Translations under genes and position numbers: made by a program
Notes under the pieces: model-generated
The model's database searches: none
Told to the model about the DNA's origin: nothing
The model's input: only the letters and a program-made list of their open reading frames with translations
Assembly (NCBI RefSeq): GCF_022200785.1
Contig: NZ_CP087585.1
Location: 3,906,001 to 3,970,000 of the forward strand
Length of the DNA: 64,000 nt
Source of the DNA: Pedobacter mucosus
GTDB lineage: Bacteria > Bacteroidota > Bacteroidia > Sphingobacteriales > Sphingobacteriaceae
Direction: 5' to 3'
Part shown: piece after piece, positions 26,851 to 35,385 of the stretch
Layout: the number at the start of each line of letters is the position of its first letter
How positions within the stretch are numbered: the stretch's first letter is position 1

Positions 26851-27660
26851 TTAACATTCAAATGCCCAGTTTAAAAACGCAGGCATTACATTTTCCCAAG
26901 TTGGAACATCATGCTTACCACCAACTTTTTCATAATAAAAAACATGTTCAGGGCGTTTAAAACCTTTATTAGAAAGTCCTTTTATAATATCAATTGTATC
27001 ATCAATCGAATCAATTATGAGGTTTTTATTTCGATCAGCTTTTTCGTCTTCCGTACCTGTCATCAACCAAAATTTCATGTCAGGTTTTGTAAAGGTGGTA
27101 TCAATTAGCGCATGCATAATGCGATCCTCGTCGGTATAACCATCAGCTAAATCTTTTTTTCGCCACCAAAAAGCGCCAGAAAAAACGCCAATTACATCGA
27201 AAACATCAGGATTATTCCAAGCAATGTCAAATGCAGATAAGCCACCTAAAGAAAACCCTGCAAACGCAACTTTGCCGGTAATTGGTATTGCGATTTGCTT
27301 TTTAACAAAAGGTAATAATTCCTGAATGATAAAATTATTATATAAACTTGCTTTTGCTCCTCTACCTTTAAAATCTGGGATGCCGGCAACGCCATATTCC
27401 ATTATGCGATCAATTGATGCCTTTATTGCAACAACGATTAATCTACTATTTCTTTTATTTTGATGACTGGTTTTCAAAACTTGCTCGAAATCCATTTTGG
27501 CAACATCCTGACCATCATTAAGCAAAAGAAGCTCTATTTTTTCATTACCCAAGATACCTTCAGGCAGGTAGATATCTATGTCTACATCCCTTTTCAAAAA
27601 AACAGATGGAATTTGTAATTTAATGGTATTAATTTTTACTGATAAAATTGCTGCGTACAT
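26851..27660 (-). CDS. alpha/beta-hydrolase-fold esterase (esterase D-like)
   Basis: This 269-residue protein has no signal peptide. The nucleophile elbow is AFAGFSLGGLSAFDIA (Ser near residue 139) and the catalytic His is in GGKHDVPTWE (about 254). An acidic residue in the strand before it (GTEDEKAD) is the likely third member. The overall layout fits the esterase D/Fes/IroE-like family. It is divergent from a second esterase and the amidoligase genes, and has a well-formed promoter (27705-27733). It could hydrolyse an ester or amide of the cluster product, by inference. Confidence 0.8.
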   Translation of the reverse strand: MYAAILSVKINTIKLQIPSVFLKRDVDIDIYLPEGILGNEKIELLLLNDGQDVAKMDFEQVLKTSHQNKRNSRLIVVAIKASIDRIMEYGVAGIPDFKGRGAKASLYNNFIIQELLPFVKKQIAIPITGKVAFAGFSLGGLSAFDIAWNNPDVFDVIGVFSGAFWWRKKDLADGYTDEDRIMHALIDTTFTKPDMKFWLMTGTEDEKADRNKNLIIDSIDDTIDIIKGLSNKGFKRPEHVFYYEKVGGKHDVPTWENVMPAFLNWAFEC

Positions 27661-27704
27661 AATTCAAACCTCTTAACCTTGGTAAACACCACTTAGATTT
27701 AACG

Positions 27705-27733
27705 CAAAGGTACAAAACAGAATATTTTATCAA
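27705..27733 (-). promoter_or_regulatory. complete Bacteroidota-type promoter for the esterase gene
   Basis: On the minus strand a TTG (27733-27731) is followed after 18 bases by TACCTTTG (27712-27705), an exact TAnnTTTG match. Spacing is near that of the primary-sigma consensus in this phylum. The start codon is 44 bases downstream. Confidence 0.65.
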
Positions 27734-27840
27734 TTACCATAGGTTAATATTTAGCTCAAGATTACAGATGATAGATTTTTAAACAGTAGATATTCTTTTT
27801 TCAGAATTTAATTTATACCTTAAATTATTCAAATATAAAT

Positions 27841-28548
27841 ATGGTTAAAGAAGAACATAAGAAGTGGTACAGCCCGAATTTAAGTACTGAGATCGACATG
27901 CTCATCTTTGGTCATGCAGGCATTCCTGTCTTGCTATTTCCAACGAGTATGGGTAGGTATTTTGAAACTAAAGACTTTAAATTAATTGATTCTGTTGAGG
28001 GTTTTATCAACGAAGGAAAAATTAAAATCTATTGTCCTGATGGCATCGATAAATTAAGCTGGTATAATAAAAGTATTCATCCTGCAGATCGTGTAAAAAA
28101 TCACATTTGGTACGATAAATATTTGCTAGAGGAAGTAGCGCCATTGGCCAGGCATGAAACAGGTCATAACAAAATTATAACTGCTGGTTGCAGCTTTGGA
28201 GGTTATCATGCAGCAAATTTTGCCTTTAGGCATCCTTGGTTGGTTAGCCATATGTTTAGCATGAGTGGGGCATTTGATATCAGCGGCCAATTAGATGGTT
28301 TTTATAATGATGATGTTTATTTCAACAATCCGGTAGATAATTTGTTAAACAATAGCAACCCCGAATTACATTACATGAAAATAGTTTTGGGTACAACTGA
28401 TCGCGATATGTGTAGGCCAGATAATGAAAAACTATCACAAATCCTGGCGCAGAAACAAATAGATCATTGGCTTGATATCAGGCCAAATGCTGATCACGAC
28501 TGGCCAATATGGCGAGAAATGTTTCCAAGTTATATCGCACAGTTATAA
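27841..28548 (+). CDS. alpha/beta-hydrolase-fold esterase
   Basis: This 235-residue cytosolic protein has the nucleophile elbow TAGCSFGGYHAANF (Ser near 118) and a catalytic His in NADHDWPIW (near 222). It opens with KKWYSPNLSTEIDMLIFGHAG followed by PVLLFPTSMGRYFE, the pattern of a Bacteroidota esterase group close to esterase D. It precedes the ATP-grasp gene by 105 bases on the same strand and is probably part of the same pathway. I could not identify its substrate. Confidence 0.78.
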   Translation: MVKEEHKKWYSPNLSTEIDMLIFGHAGIPVLLFPTSMGRYFETKDFKLIDSVEGFINEGKIKIYCPDGIDKLSWYNKSIHPADRVKNHIWYDKYLLEEVAPLARHETGHNKIITAGCSFGGYHAANFAFRHPWLVSHMFSMSGAFDISGQLDGFYNDDVYFNNPVDNLLNNSNPELHYMKIVLGTTDRDMCRPDNEKLSQILAQKQIDHWLDIRPNADHDWPIWREMFPSYIAQL

Positions 28549-28653
28549 ATTTAAGAACAAGTCGAATTACTATTTATAAAAACTAACGCAAACTTCAACG
28601 AAAATATCCTTATAAATTATTTAAGGATTTCTTCATCACAAAAAAATATACCG

Positions 28654-29721
28654 ATGAAAAAAATAGGAATTTTATTTGGCCAGGAACGATCATTTCCTGA
28701 AGCCGTTATTGAGCGAATTAACCAAAAAGCAGAAAATGGAATCACTGCTGAAGCTGTGAAAATCGAGAAAATATTGCAGAACTCCCCTTTAGATTATGCA
28801 GTAATTATAGATCGGATTTCTCAAGATGTTCCTTTTTATCGTGCATCTTTAAAAAATGCAGCAATAACAGGTACAGCGGTAATCAACAATCCATTTTGGT
28901 GGAGCGCTGATGAAAAGTTTTTTAATAATGCTTTAGCAGAACAAATTGGTGTTCCAGTACCAAAAACAGCTTTAATCCCATCCAGACAACATCCGACAGG
29001 AACAACAGGCGAATCTTTTTCTAATTTAACTATGCCTTTAAATTGGGATGCGATTTTTGAATACACTGGTTTCCCTGCTTATATGAAGCCATACGATGGT
29101 GGTGGTTGGAGAGACGTTTACAAATTACATGATAAAGAAGATTTCTTTGATAAACATGCTGGCACAAACCAGTTGGTAATGCTTTTACAAGAGGAAATAA
29201 TTTTTGATGAATATTTTAGGTGCTATTGCATTGGAGGCAAACATGTCCGCATTATGCAATATGAACCTCGTAATCCTCAGCATTTGCGCTACGCGGTAGA
29301 TAAAGCTCCATCAAGTGATAAATTGTTGGCAACCATAACAGAGTACACTTTAAAGCTTTGTAATTATCTAGGCTATGATTTTAATACTGTAGAATTTGCG
29401 GTGAGAGACGGGATTCCGATAGCTATTGATTTCTGTAACCCTGCGCCAGATGCGGATGTTAAAAGCGTTGGACAAGAGAATTTTGATTGGGTGGTTGAAA
29501 CTACTGCAAACTATGCCATTGAAAGAGCAAATGCACAAAAACCTGGTCAGGATAACTTAACCTGGGGTGAGTACATTAAATCTTCAGTTGCAGGAAAGCC
29601 ACTTGTGGCCTCAGCAAAGCCAAAATCAGTAACAGCGAAGGTTGAAGTACCGAAAGCTAAAGCGGAAAAAGCCGCAGCAAAACGAAAAGCTGCTGCTAAA
29701 AAGGCAGCGCCAAAGAAATAA
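28654..29721 (+). CDS. ATP-grasp ligase with Lys/Ala-rich histone-like tail
   Basis: This 355-residue protein has an ATP-grasp fold: a pre-ATP-grasp start KKIGILFGQERSFPEAVI, the central AYMKPYDGGGWRDVYKL (nucleotide-binding Lys and Gly-rich loop), the acidic EFAVRDGIPIAIDFCNPAPDAD with Asp/Asn metal ligands (about 249-270), and YCIGGKHVRIMQY. These enzymes join a carboxylate to an amine through an acyl phosphate. Residues 318-355 are a Lys/Ala/Pro tail (PKAKAEKAAAKRKAAAKKAA) similar to histone H1-like tails, unusual for an ATP-grasp enzyme. It is 20 bases upstream of the GCS2-like ligase gene. Substrate unknown. Confidence 0.83.
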   Translation: MKKIGILFGQERSFPEAVIERINQKAENGITAEAVKIEKILQNSPLDYAVIIDRISQDVPFYRASLKNAAITGTAVINNPFWWSADEKFFNNALAEQIGVPVPKTALIPSRQHPTGTTGESFSNLTMPLNWDAIFEYTGFPAYMKPYDGGGWRDVYKLHDKEDFFDKHAGTNQLVMLLQEEIIFDEYFRCYCIGGKHVRIMQYEPRNPQHLRYAVDKAPSSDKLLATITEYTLKLCNYLGYDFNTVEFAVRDGIPIAIDFCNPAPDADVKSVGQENFDWVVETTANYAIERANAQKPGQDNLTWGEYIKSSVAGKPLVASAKPKSVTAKVEVPKAKAEKAAAKRKAAAKKAAPKK

Positions 29722-29750
29722 AAAAGGGATTCTAACCAAATATGTATAAA

Positions 29751-30851
29751 ATGAACGAATTCACGCTTGGCATAGAGGAAGAGTACATGGTAGTTGATCC
29801 CGTTACCAGGGAACTTACCTCGCATGATCAAAAAATTGTTGAGGCTGCACAAAAAATTCATAAAGATCAGGTAAAAGCAGAAATGCATCAAGCTGTGGTA
29901 GAAGTTGGAACCGGAATTTGTAAAACGACTGAGGAAGCTCGCAAACAAATTTCGCAGTTACGATATACCGTTTCGCAGTTAGCTGGCGAACAAGGTTTGC
30001 GAATTGGTGCAGCGGGAACACACCCATTTTCTCATTGGGAAAAACAGTTAATAACGGAACATCCTCGATATAATGAAATTGTAAATGAATTACAGGAAGC
30101 TGCCCGTTCAAATTTAATTTTCGGTTTGCATGTTCATGTGGGTTTTCAATCTCGTGAACTTGCTATTCACATCGCAAATCAAGTGCGTTATTTTTTGCCT
30201 CACGTATTTGCCTTGTCAACTAATTCCCCATTTTGGGAATCGAGAAATACAGGTTATAAATCTTTCAGAACTAAGATATTTGATAAATTTCCAAGAACGG
30301 GTATTCCAGATATTTTTAACAGTATAGAAGATTATGATAACTATGTAAAGCTGTTAATTAAAACCAATTGCATGGATAATGCAAAAAAGATTTGGTGGGA
30401 TATCCGTGTACATCCTTTCTTTGATACCGTTGAATTTCGGATTTGCGATTGCCCCATGCTAATTGATGAAACAATGGCTTTTACAGCTCTGTTCCAAGCT
30501 TTATGCGCTAAACTATATAAACTCCGTTTGCAAAACATGGAGTTTATAAGTTATTCAAGAGCACTAATAAATGAAAATAAATGGCGTGCTGCCCGTTACG
30601 GAATTGATGGAAATTTGATCGATTTTGGTAAGGAAATGGAAGTAAATTGCAGAAACTTAATTTTAGAGTTATTAGATTTTGTGGATGATGTTGTAGATGA
30701 TTTAGGATGCAGAAATGATTTAAATTACGTGCATAAAATATTAGAACATGGCACTGGCGCAGACAGACAGTTGGCAGTTTATCAACAAACTGGTAGCTTT
30801 GAGGCGGTGGTAGATTACATTACTACGCAAACACTTATAGGTGCAAAGTAA
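29751..30851 (+). CDS. carboxylate-amine ligase of the YbdK/GCS2 (COG2170) family
   Basis: This 366-residue glutamine-synthetase-fold ligase has the signature start FTLGIEEEYMVVDP (Glu-rich metal site) and the second metal-site motif GLHVHVGF (about 127-134). VDYITTQTL at the end also fits the family. Members resemble gamma-glutamylcysteine ligase (GCS2), but the substrates of most are unknown. The frame is open from ATG 29742; ATG 29751 fits the family start better. It lies between an ATP-grasp gene and a glutamine amidotransferase gene, so it probably forms one amide bond in a multi-step product. Confidence 0.9.
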   Translation: MNEFTLGIEEEYMVVDPVTRELTSHDQKIVEAAQKIHKDQVKAEMHQAVVEVGTGICKTTEEARKQISQLRYTVSQLAGEQGLRIGAAGTHPFSHWEKQLITEHPRYNEIVNELQEAARSNLIFGLHVHVGFQSRELAIHIANQVRYFLPHVFALSTNSPFWESRNTGYKSFRTKIFDKFPRTGIPDIFNSIEDYDNYVKLLIKTNCMDNAKKIWWDIRVHPFFDTVEFRICDCPMLIDETMAFTALFQALCAKLYKLRLQNMEFISYSRALINENKWRAARYGIDGNLIDFGKEMEVNCRNLILELLDFVDDVVDDLGCRNDLNYVHKILEHGTGADRQLAVYQQTGSFEAVVDYITTQTLIGAK

Positions 30852-30858
30852 TTTTATA

Positions 30859-31686
30859 ATGGATAAAAAAAGTTTAAAAGTTGCTGTAATAGATTTAAAT
30901 AATGGCGCACCCAACCAAGGAATGCGTGGAATTCAAGAAATTTTATCTCGATTTAGACAGGAAAATAATATAGAATTAACATTTGATATTTTCGACCTCA
31001 GACAAAAAGGAGAAATACCAGGAATTGAATACGATGCATACATTTCTAGCGGTGGGCCTGGTAGCCCGATAGAAAGCGAAGGAGAAAAATGGGAAAACGA
31101 CTTTTTTAATTTACTCGATCAGATAGAAGATTTTAATCTCAATCACGATGATCAAAAAAAACATGCTTTTCTAATTTGTCATTCTTTTCAACTTGCTTGC
31201 AGAAAGTTTAAATTAGGGAATGTTACTGAGCGAAGATCAAACGCATTTGGAATTTTTCCAATCACTTTAACTCAAGATGGAGAGTTAGATGAAATATTTA
31301 AAGGGATTACCAACCCATTTTTTTCAGTAGATAGTAGAGATTGGCAGGTTATTGAGCCAAATTTTGATGCTTTTGAAAAGAAGGGCGCCAAATTATTGGC
31401 TATAGAAAAAGAGCGTAAACATGTTGATTTGGAAAGATGTATGATGTCTATTCGTTTTTCTAATGAAATAATTGGGACGCAATTTCATCCTGAAGCAGAC
31501 CCTATTGGTATGAAAATGTATTTGCTTCAGGAGGAGAAAAAGAAAGCAATTGCTGATTTACATGGCGAACAAAAATATTTAGACATGCTAAATAGTGTAG
31601 ATGACCCCACAAAGATTTTGCTAACTCAAAGTATTATATTGCCTAATTTCTTAAAGAATGCGATAAGGAATTTCCAAGAGGCGTAA
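30859..31686 (+). CDS. class I glutamine amidotransferase-like protein
   Basis: This 275-residue protein has the triad of class I amidotransferases: Cys107 in FLICHSFQLAC, and His210 and Glu212 in IGTQFHPEADP. An oxyanion-type SSGGPGSP lies at 63-70. The Cys elbow reads ICHSFQ instead of the usual GICxGxQ, so it is a divergent member. It would supply ammonia from glutamine, or hydrolyse a gamma-glutamyl amide of the cluster product. An upstream in-frame GTG (30841) overlaps the GCS2 gene; ATG 30859 is 7 bases past that gene and matches the family start KVAVIDLNNG. Confidence 0.85.
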   Translation: MDKKSLKVAVIDLNNGAPNQGMRGIQEILSRFRQENNIELTFDIFDLRQKGEIPGIEYDAYISSGGPGSPIESEGEKWENDFFNLLDQIEDFNLNHDDQKKHAFLICHSFQLACRKFKLGNVTERRSNAFGIFPITLTQDGELDEIFKGITNPFFSVDSRDWQVIEPNFDAFEKKGAKLLAIEKERKHVDLERCMMSIRFSNEIIGTQFHPEADPIGMKMYLLQEEKKKAIADLHGEQKYLDMLNSVDDPTKILLTQSIILPNFLKNAIRNFQEA

Positions 31687-31734
31687 AGTCGACATAAATT
31701 TAATATAGCCGCCAAACCGTTAATCATACTAAAT

Positions 31735-32922
31735 ATGATACCTGCACAACGTCAAAAATATAATGAGCAGTTTACCAATGATAAGTATAAGCGTTTTATA
31801 CTTAAATTGGAGGAAGATTTTGTAAAAATCCCTTTCAGAGTTGCTGAAACGCCGGTTTTTATTCCTAAAGCATTAAAGGAAAAACTAATTGCAGCTGGCG
31901 AAGAAATCATTTATTTAATTAAACAACCAAACTTTAAAGAACTTACTCAAGCATCGATTCCGACCGAATGGAACGTACCAAATGAAAACGAACAACCACA
32001 TTTCCTAACCTTTGACTTTGGTATTTGTAAAAATGAGGCAGGAGAATTAACGCCGATGTTAATTGAAATGCAGGGTTTTCCTTCACTTTATGCTTTTCAA
32101 ATCCACTTAGCAAATACATTTAGAAAGTGCTTTGAAATAGATAGTTCTACCAATCACTTTTTAAATGGTTTCGATGAAGAAAAGTATATTAAACTTTTTA
32201 AAGAGGTAATCATTGGCAAGCATCAACCACATGAAGTGGCGCTAATGGATGTTGATGCTCCAAATCAAAAAACGGCTATTGATTTTTTTGTAACTGCAAA
32301 AATGCTTGGTATAAAAATCCTATCGCTTGAAGACATTAAAAAAGTAGGTAAACAATTATTTTATGAAGAGAATGGAAAACAAATTCAATTAAAAAGAATT
32401 TATAATCGATTAATTTTCGATGAGGTTGCTAATAATACTGAGCTATTTGAAAATAGCTTCGATCCAAGAACCGAATTGGATATAGAATGGGTAACACATC
32501 CGAATTGGTTTTATAGAATTAGTAAGTTTACGATGCCTTTTCTAAAAAGCGAATTTATACCAGAAACTATCTTTTTAAACAAATTAAAAGCAATACCTAC
32601 AGATTTAGAAAATTATGTTTTAAAACCATTATTTTCTTTTGCAGGATTGGGTGTTATTATAGACTTAACAGAAACGGATTTAACTAATATTAAAGATCCT
32701 GAAAACTGGATTCTACAAAGAAAAGTTGTTTACGAACCTGTGGTACAATCGCCTAACGGTGGAGTTAAAGTAGAAATACGAATGATGTACTTGTGGCCAG
32801 ATGGTGGTGAACCTCAGCTTTGCATAAATTTAGCTAGGTTAAGTAAAGGAAAAATGATTGGCGTTCGTTACAATGCAGACTTTGATTGGGTTGGAGGAAC
32901 AATTGGTTTTATGGAAGAGTAG
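31735..32922 (+). CDS. second ATP-grasp-type protein, divergent
   Basis: This 395-residue protein is not a family I can name. It has ATP-grasp features: YVLKPLFSFAGLGVIIDL (about 297-314, Lys plus Gly-rich loop), ILQRKVVYEPVV (about 328-339, hinge-like), KVEIRMMYLW (about 348-357) and a C-terminal INLARLSKGKMIGVRYNAD (Asn-containing metal-site analogue). The N-terminal half is mixed alpha/beta and includes TPMLIEMQGFPS. It is 48 bases downstream of the amidotransferase and would give the cluster a second carboxylate-amine ligase. Function is inferred from fold and context. Confidence 0.65.
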   Translation: MIPAQRQKYNEQFTNDKYKRFILKLEEDFVKIPFRVAETPVFIPKALKEKLIAAGEEIIYLIKQPNFKELTQASIPTEWNVPNENEQPHFLTFDFGICKNEAGELTPMLIEMQGFPSLYAFQIHLANTFRKCFEIDSSTNHFLNGFDEEKYIKLFKEVIIGKHQPHEVALMDVDAPNQKTAIDFFVTAKMLGIKILSLEDIKKVGKQLFYEENGKQIQLKRIYNRLIFDEVANNTELFENSFDPRTELDIEWVTHPNWFYRISKFTMPFLKSEFIPETIFLNKLKAIPTDLENYVLKPLFSFAGLGVIIDLTETDLTNIKDPENWILQRKVVYEPVVQSPNGGVKVEIRMMYLWPDGGEPQLCINLARLSKGKMIGVRYNADFDWVGGTIGFMEE

Positions 32923-33087
32923 TACATATTTATAAACAGTGGTAATTTTAATTATACAAAGTCGATATCTTTTGATAAATTGCAACAAATCAGTAAGCCA
33001 GGAACTTCTTAACAAGATATTGTAGTCTAATAAAATTTAGAATTATAGCATTTTATTGGACAATTCTGTGCCAATAAGAATAATAAA

Positions 33088-33504
33088 ATGATTGAAAGAA
33101 TAGTAAAAGATTCTATAGTTTTTGCAATAATAATCAGATCTGAATATAAATCTGAAGGCATTGAGTTTTTCACTCCTACAGAATTTTCTCAGCAATTGGG
33201 CTACATGAATCGTAAAAAAGGTTATGTTATCAATGCTCATAAACATAGAGATTCAGAAGTAACAATTTCAAAACTATTTGAAACATTAGTCGTTAAATCA
33301 GGAAGCACTTTAGTTTCTTTTTTTGATGAAAACGATCTTTACTTTCAAGATACTACAATAAACAAAGGTGATGTTATTCTTTTTACAGGTTATGGCCACC
33401 AATTTGAAATGCTAGAAGACACAGAAATTATTGAAGTTAAGCAAGGACCATACCTTGATGATAAGGTATATATTTCTACTCCTATTAAAAAACCGATACT
33501 TTAG
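33088..33504 (+). CDS. cupin-fold protein, possible sugar-modifying enzyme
   Basis: This 138-residue single-domain protein has a cupin-like beta-rich pattern: GYVINAHKHRDSEV (about 48-61, with His residues at metal-site positions), LVSFFDENDLYF, INKGDVILFTGYGHQFEML (about 91-109) and IIEVKQGPY. It resembles small cupins of the WxcM/FdtA type that act on nucleotide sugars. It is the first gene of an overlapping glycan operon (methyltransferase, DegT, GT4, flippase), which supports a sugar role. No exact reaction can be assigned. Confidence 0.6.
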   Translation: MIERIVKDSIVFAIIIRSEYKSEGIEFFTPTEFSQQLGYMNRKKGYVINAHKHRDSEVTISKLFETLVVKSGSTLVSFFDENDLYFQDTTINKGDVILFTGYGHQFEMLEDTEIIEVKQGPYLDDKVYISTPIKKPIL

Positions 33505-33506
33505 TG

Positions 33507-34271
33507 ATGCAAAAAAATGAGTCTATTTTTAATCAATATGGAGAATTTTACGACCTTTTCTACCATGACAAAGATTATTCTAAAGAGTCTGACTACATTC
33601 TTAATCTTTTAAAAACATCAGATCCGAAAGCCTTATCAATGATAGAATTAGGATCAGGAAGTGGTAACTTTTCAGAACATTTAACTGATGCTGGATTTAA
33701 TGTAACCGGAATTGAGCAAAGTCAATCCATGCTTGATCAATCAATAAAAAAATCTATTAAAAACTTTGCACCTCATTTAGGAAATATTATAAACTTTAAT
33801 TTAGATAAGGAATTTGATGTAGCAGTTTCTTTATTTGATGTTATGTGTTATTTGACAGTGACTGACGATATAATTTCTTGTCTAAAATCAGTTAATAAAC
33901 ATCTTAAAAATGGAGGATATTTCATTTTTGATAGTTGGCATACAGCTGGAGTATATACTTCCTTACCATCAGTAAGTATAAAACGGGTAGAAAACGACTC
34001 CATCAATATCACCCGGATTGCTGAACCTGAAATAAATTATGAGTTGAGCACTGTTGATGTAAATTATGAATTCATAATCAAGAACAAAACTTCTAATTTG
34101 CTATCAACAATATACGAGACACATACACTTAGACACTATAGTGTTGTTGAAGTTGATTTCTTTGCCAAGCTTACTGGTTTTAGACTAATAAAATCGGAAG
34201 AATTATTAACTGGTGAAAAAGCAACCAACACATCATGGAAAGTTTGTCATATTCTACAAAAATATGAATGA
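33507..34271 (+). CDS. class I SAM-dependent methyltransferase
   Basis: This 254-residue protein has motif I MIELGSGSGNFSEHL (about 46-60), VTGIEQSQSML, a motif IV FDVAVSLFDVMCYL (about 98-111) and HLKNGGYFIFDSWH (about 130-143). The FDVMCYL and DSWH pattern is typical of methyltransferases encoded beside nucleotide-sugar enzymes. A GTG at 33504 is an alternative start; the ATG at 33507 is 2 bases past the cupin stop. Its 3' end overlaps the DegT gene by 8 bases, so translation is coupled. Confidence 0.83.
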   Translation: MQKNESIFNQYGEFYDLFYHDKDYSKESDYILNLLKTSDPKALSMIELGSGSGNFSEHLTDAGFNVTGIEQSQSMLDQSIKKSIKNFAPHLGNIINFNLDKEFDVAVSLFDVMCYLTVTDDIISCLKSVNKHLKNGGYFIFDSWHTAGVYTSLPSVSIKRVENDSINITRIAEPEINYELSTVDVNYEFIIKNKTSNLLSTIYETHTLRHYSVVEVDFFAKLTGFRLIKSEELLTGEKATNTSWKVCHILQKYE

Positions 34272-35385
34272 GTTTATCCCGGTTAATACACCACTTTTTA
34301 CTGGAAACGAAAAAAAATACCTCAATGAATGTATAGATACTGGCTGGGTATCGTCTGAGGGTGCGTTTATAAAAAAATTCGAACATGAATTTAGTCGGTA
34401 TTGCAACAGAAAACATGGGATTGCTGTTTCAAACGGTTCGGCCGCATTAGATATCGCTGTAAAAGCAATCGGAATAAAAAAAGGCGACGAAGTTATATTA
34501 CCAACCTTCACGATTATTTCTCCTGCTTTGTCTATTATTAAAGCGGGTGGAATTCCTGTTTATGTAGATAGCGAAGCCGATACATGGAACATGGATGTCG
34601 ACAAAATTGAAGCATGTATTACTGATAAAACCAAGGCAATTGTAGTTGTTCATATATATGGCCTGCCAGTAGAAATGGATAAGATTTTAAACCTGGCTAG
34701 CAAGTACAACCTTCGCATAATTGAAGATGCTGCGGAAATGCATGGACAGACTTTCGATAATAAGATATGTGGGTCATTTGGAGATATTAGCATTTTTAGT
34801 TTTTATGCAAATAAAACAATTACAACGGGTGAAGGTGGAATGATCGTTTGTGACGATGATAAATTAGCCGAAAAGTGTAAAAAGTATAGAAATCTATCAT
34901 TTGAACCAGATCAGCCACGATTTATGCATTTCGAAACTGGTTGGAATTATCGAATGACAAATATGCAGGCAGCACTTGGGTTAGCTCAGCTTGAACAAAT
35001 CGACAACCTAATCATAAAAAAAAGAGCGATGGGAGCATTTTATCAAAATGAGCTTAAATTTCTTAAAAATTATGGTTTTGACCTTCCATTACCATCAACA
35101 CCGTTTGCACAAAATATTTATTGGGTATTTGGACTGGTTGCACCAACGGAATCGGAAAAAATAAAAGTTTTGGATCACTTGAAAAAGGAACTAATAGGAA
35201 CAAGGCCTTTTTTTTGGTGTATGCATGAGCAGCCACTATTTATATCAAATAATACAGAAAAAATGCCTAGTTTTCCAATAGCGGAAAAATTAGCAAGATG
35301 TGGCTTTTATATACCTAGCGGACTTGGTTTAACTGAGTTTGATATGAAAAGAACAGTTAATTCAATTAAAAAATTGTATGCATAA
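34264..35385 (+). CDS. DegT/DnrJ/EryC1 family aminotransferase
   Basis: This 373-residue PLP enzyme transfers an amino group to a keto-sugar nucleotide. The start is MNEFIPVNTPLFTGNEKKYL, and the family signature GWVSSEG lies near residue 23. The PLP Lys is in FYANKTITTGEGGM (about 182-195), and EDAAEMHG holds the Asp that pairs with the pyridine nitrogen. I begin at ATG 34264, overlapping the methyltransferase stop by 8 bases, and not at the in-frame ATG at 34213. It ends with an 8-base overlap into the GT4 gene. An amino sugar is therefore likely in the glycan. Confidence 0.92.
   Translation: MNEFIPVNTPLFTGNEKKYLNECIDTGWVSSEGAFIKKFEHEFSRYCNRKHGIAVSNGSAALDIAVKAIGIKKGDEVILPTFTIISPALSIIKAGGIPVYVDSEADTWNMDVDKIEACITDKTKAIVVVHIYGLPVEMDKILNLASKYNLRIIEDAAEMHGQTFDNKICGSFGDISIFSFYANKTITTGEGGMIVCDDDKLAEKCKKYRNLSFEPDQPRFMHFETGWNYRMTNMQAALGLAQLEQIDNLIIKKRAMGAFYQNELKFLKNYGFDLPLPSTPFAQNIYWVFGLVAPTESEKIKVLDHLKKELIGTRPFFWCMHEQPLFISNNTEKMPSFPIAEKLARCGFYIPSGLGLTEFDMKRTVNSIKKLYA

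Noticed and set aside
29547-29948. Minus-strand frame of 133 codons rich in Phe and Ala
   Set aside because: It is the mirror of the Lys/Ala-rich tail of the ATP-grasp gene and the start of the GCS2-like gene, not a real gene.
30841-30858. GTG start for the amidotransferase
   Set aside because: The ATG at 30859 follows the upstream gene cleanly and fits the family start; the GTG adds six odd residues overlapping the GCS2-like gene.
34213-34263. Upstream ATG for the DegT gene
   Set aside because: It lies inside the methyltransferase gene; the later ATG at 34264 gives the known family start.
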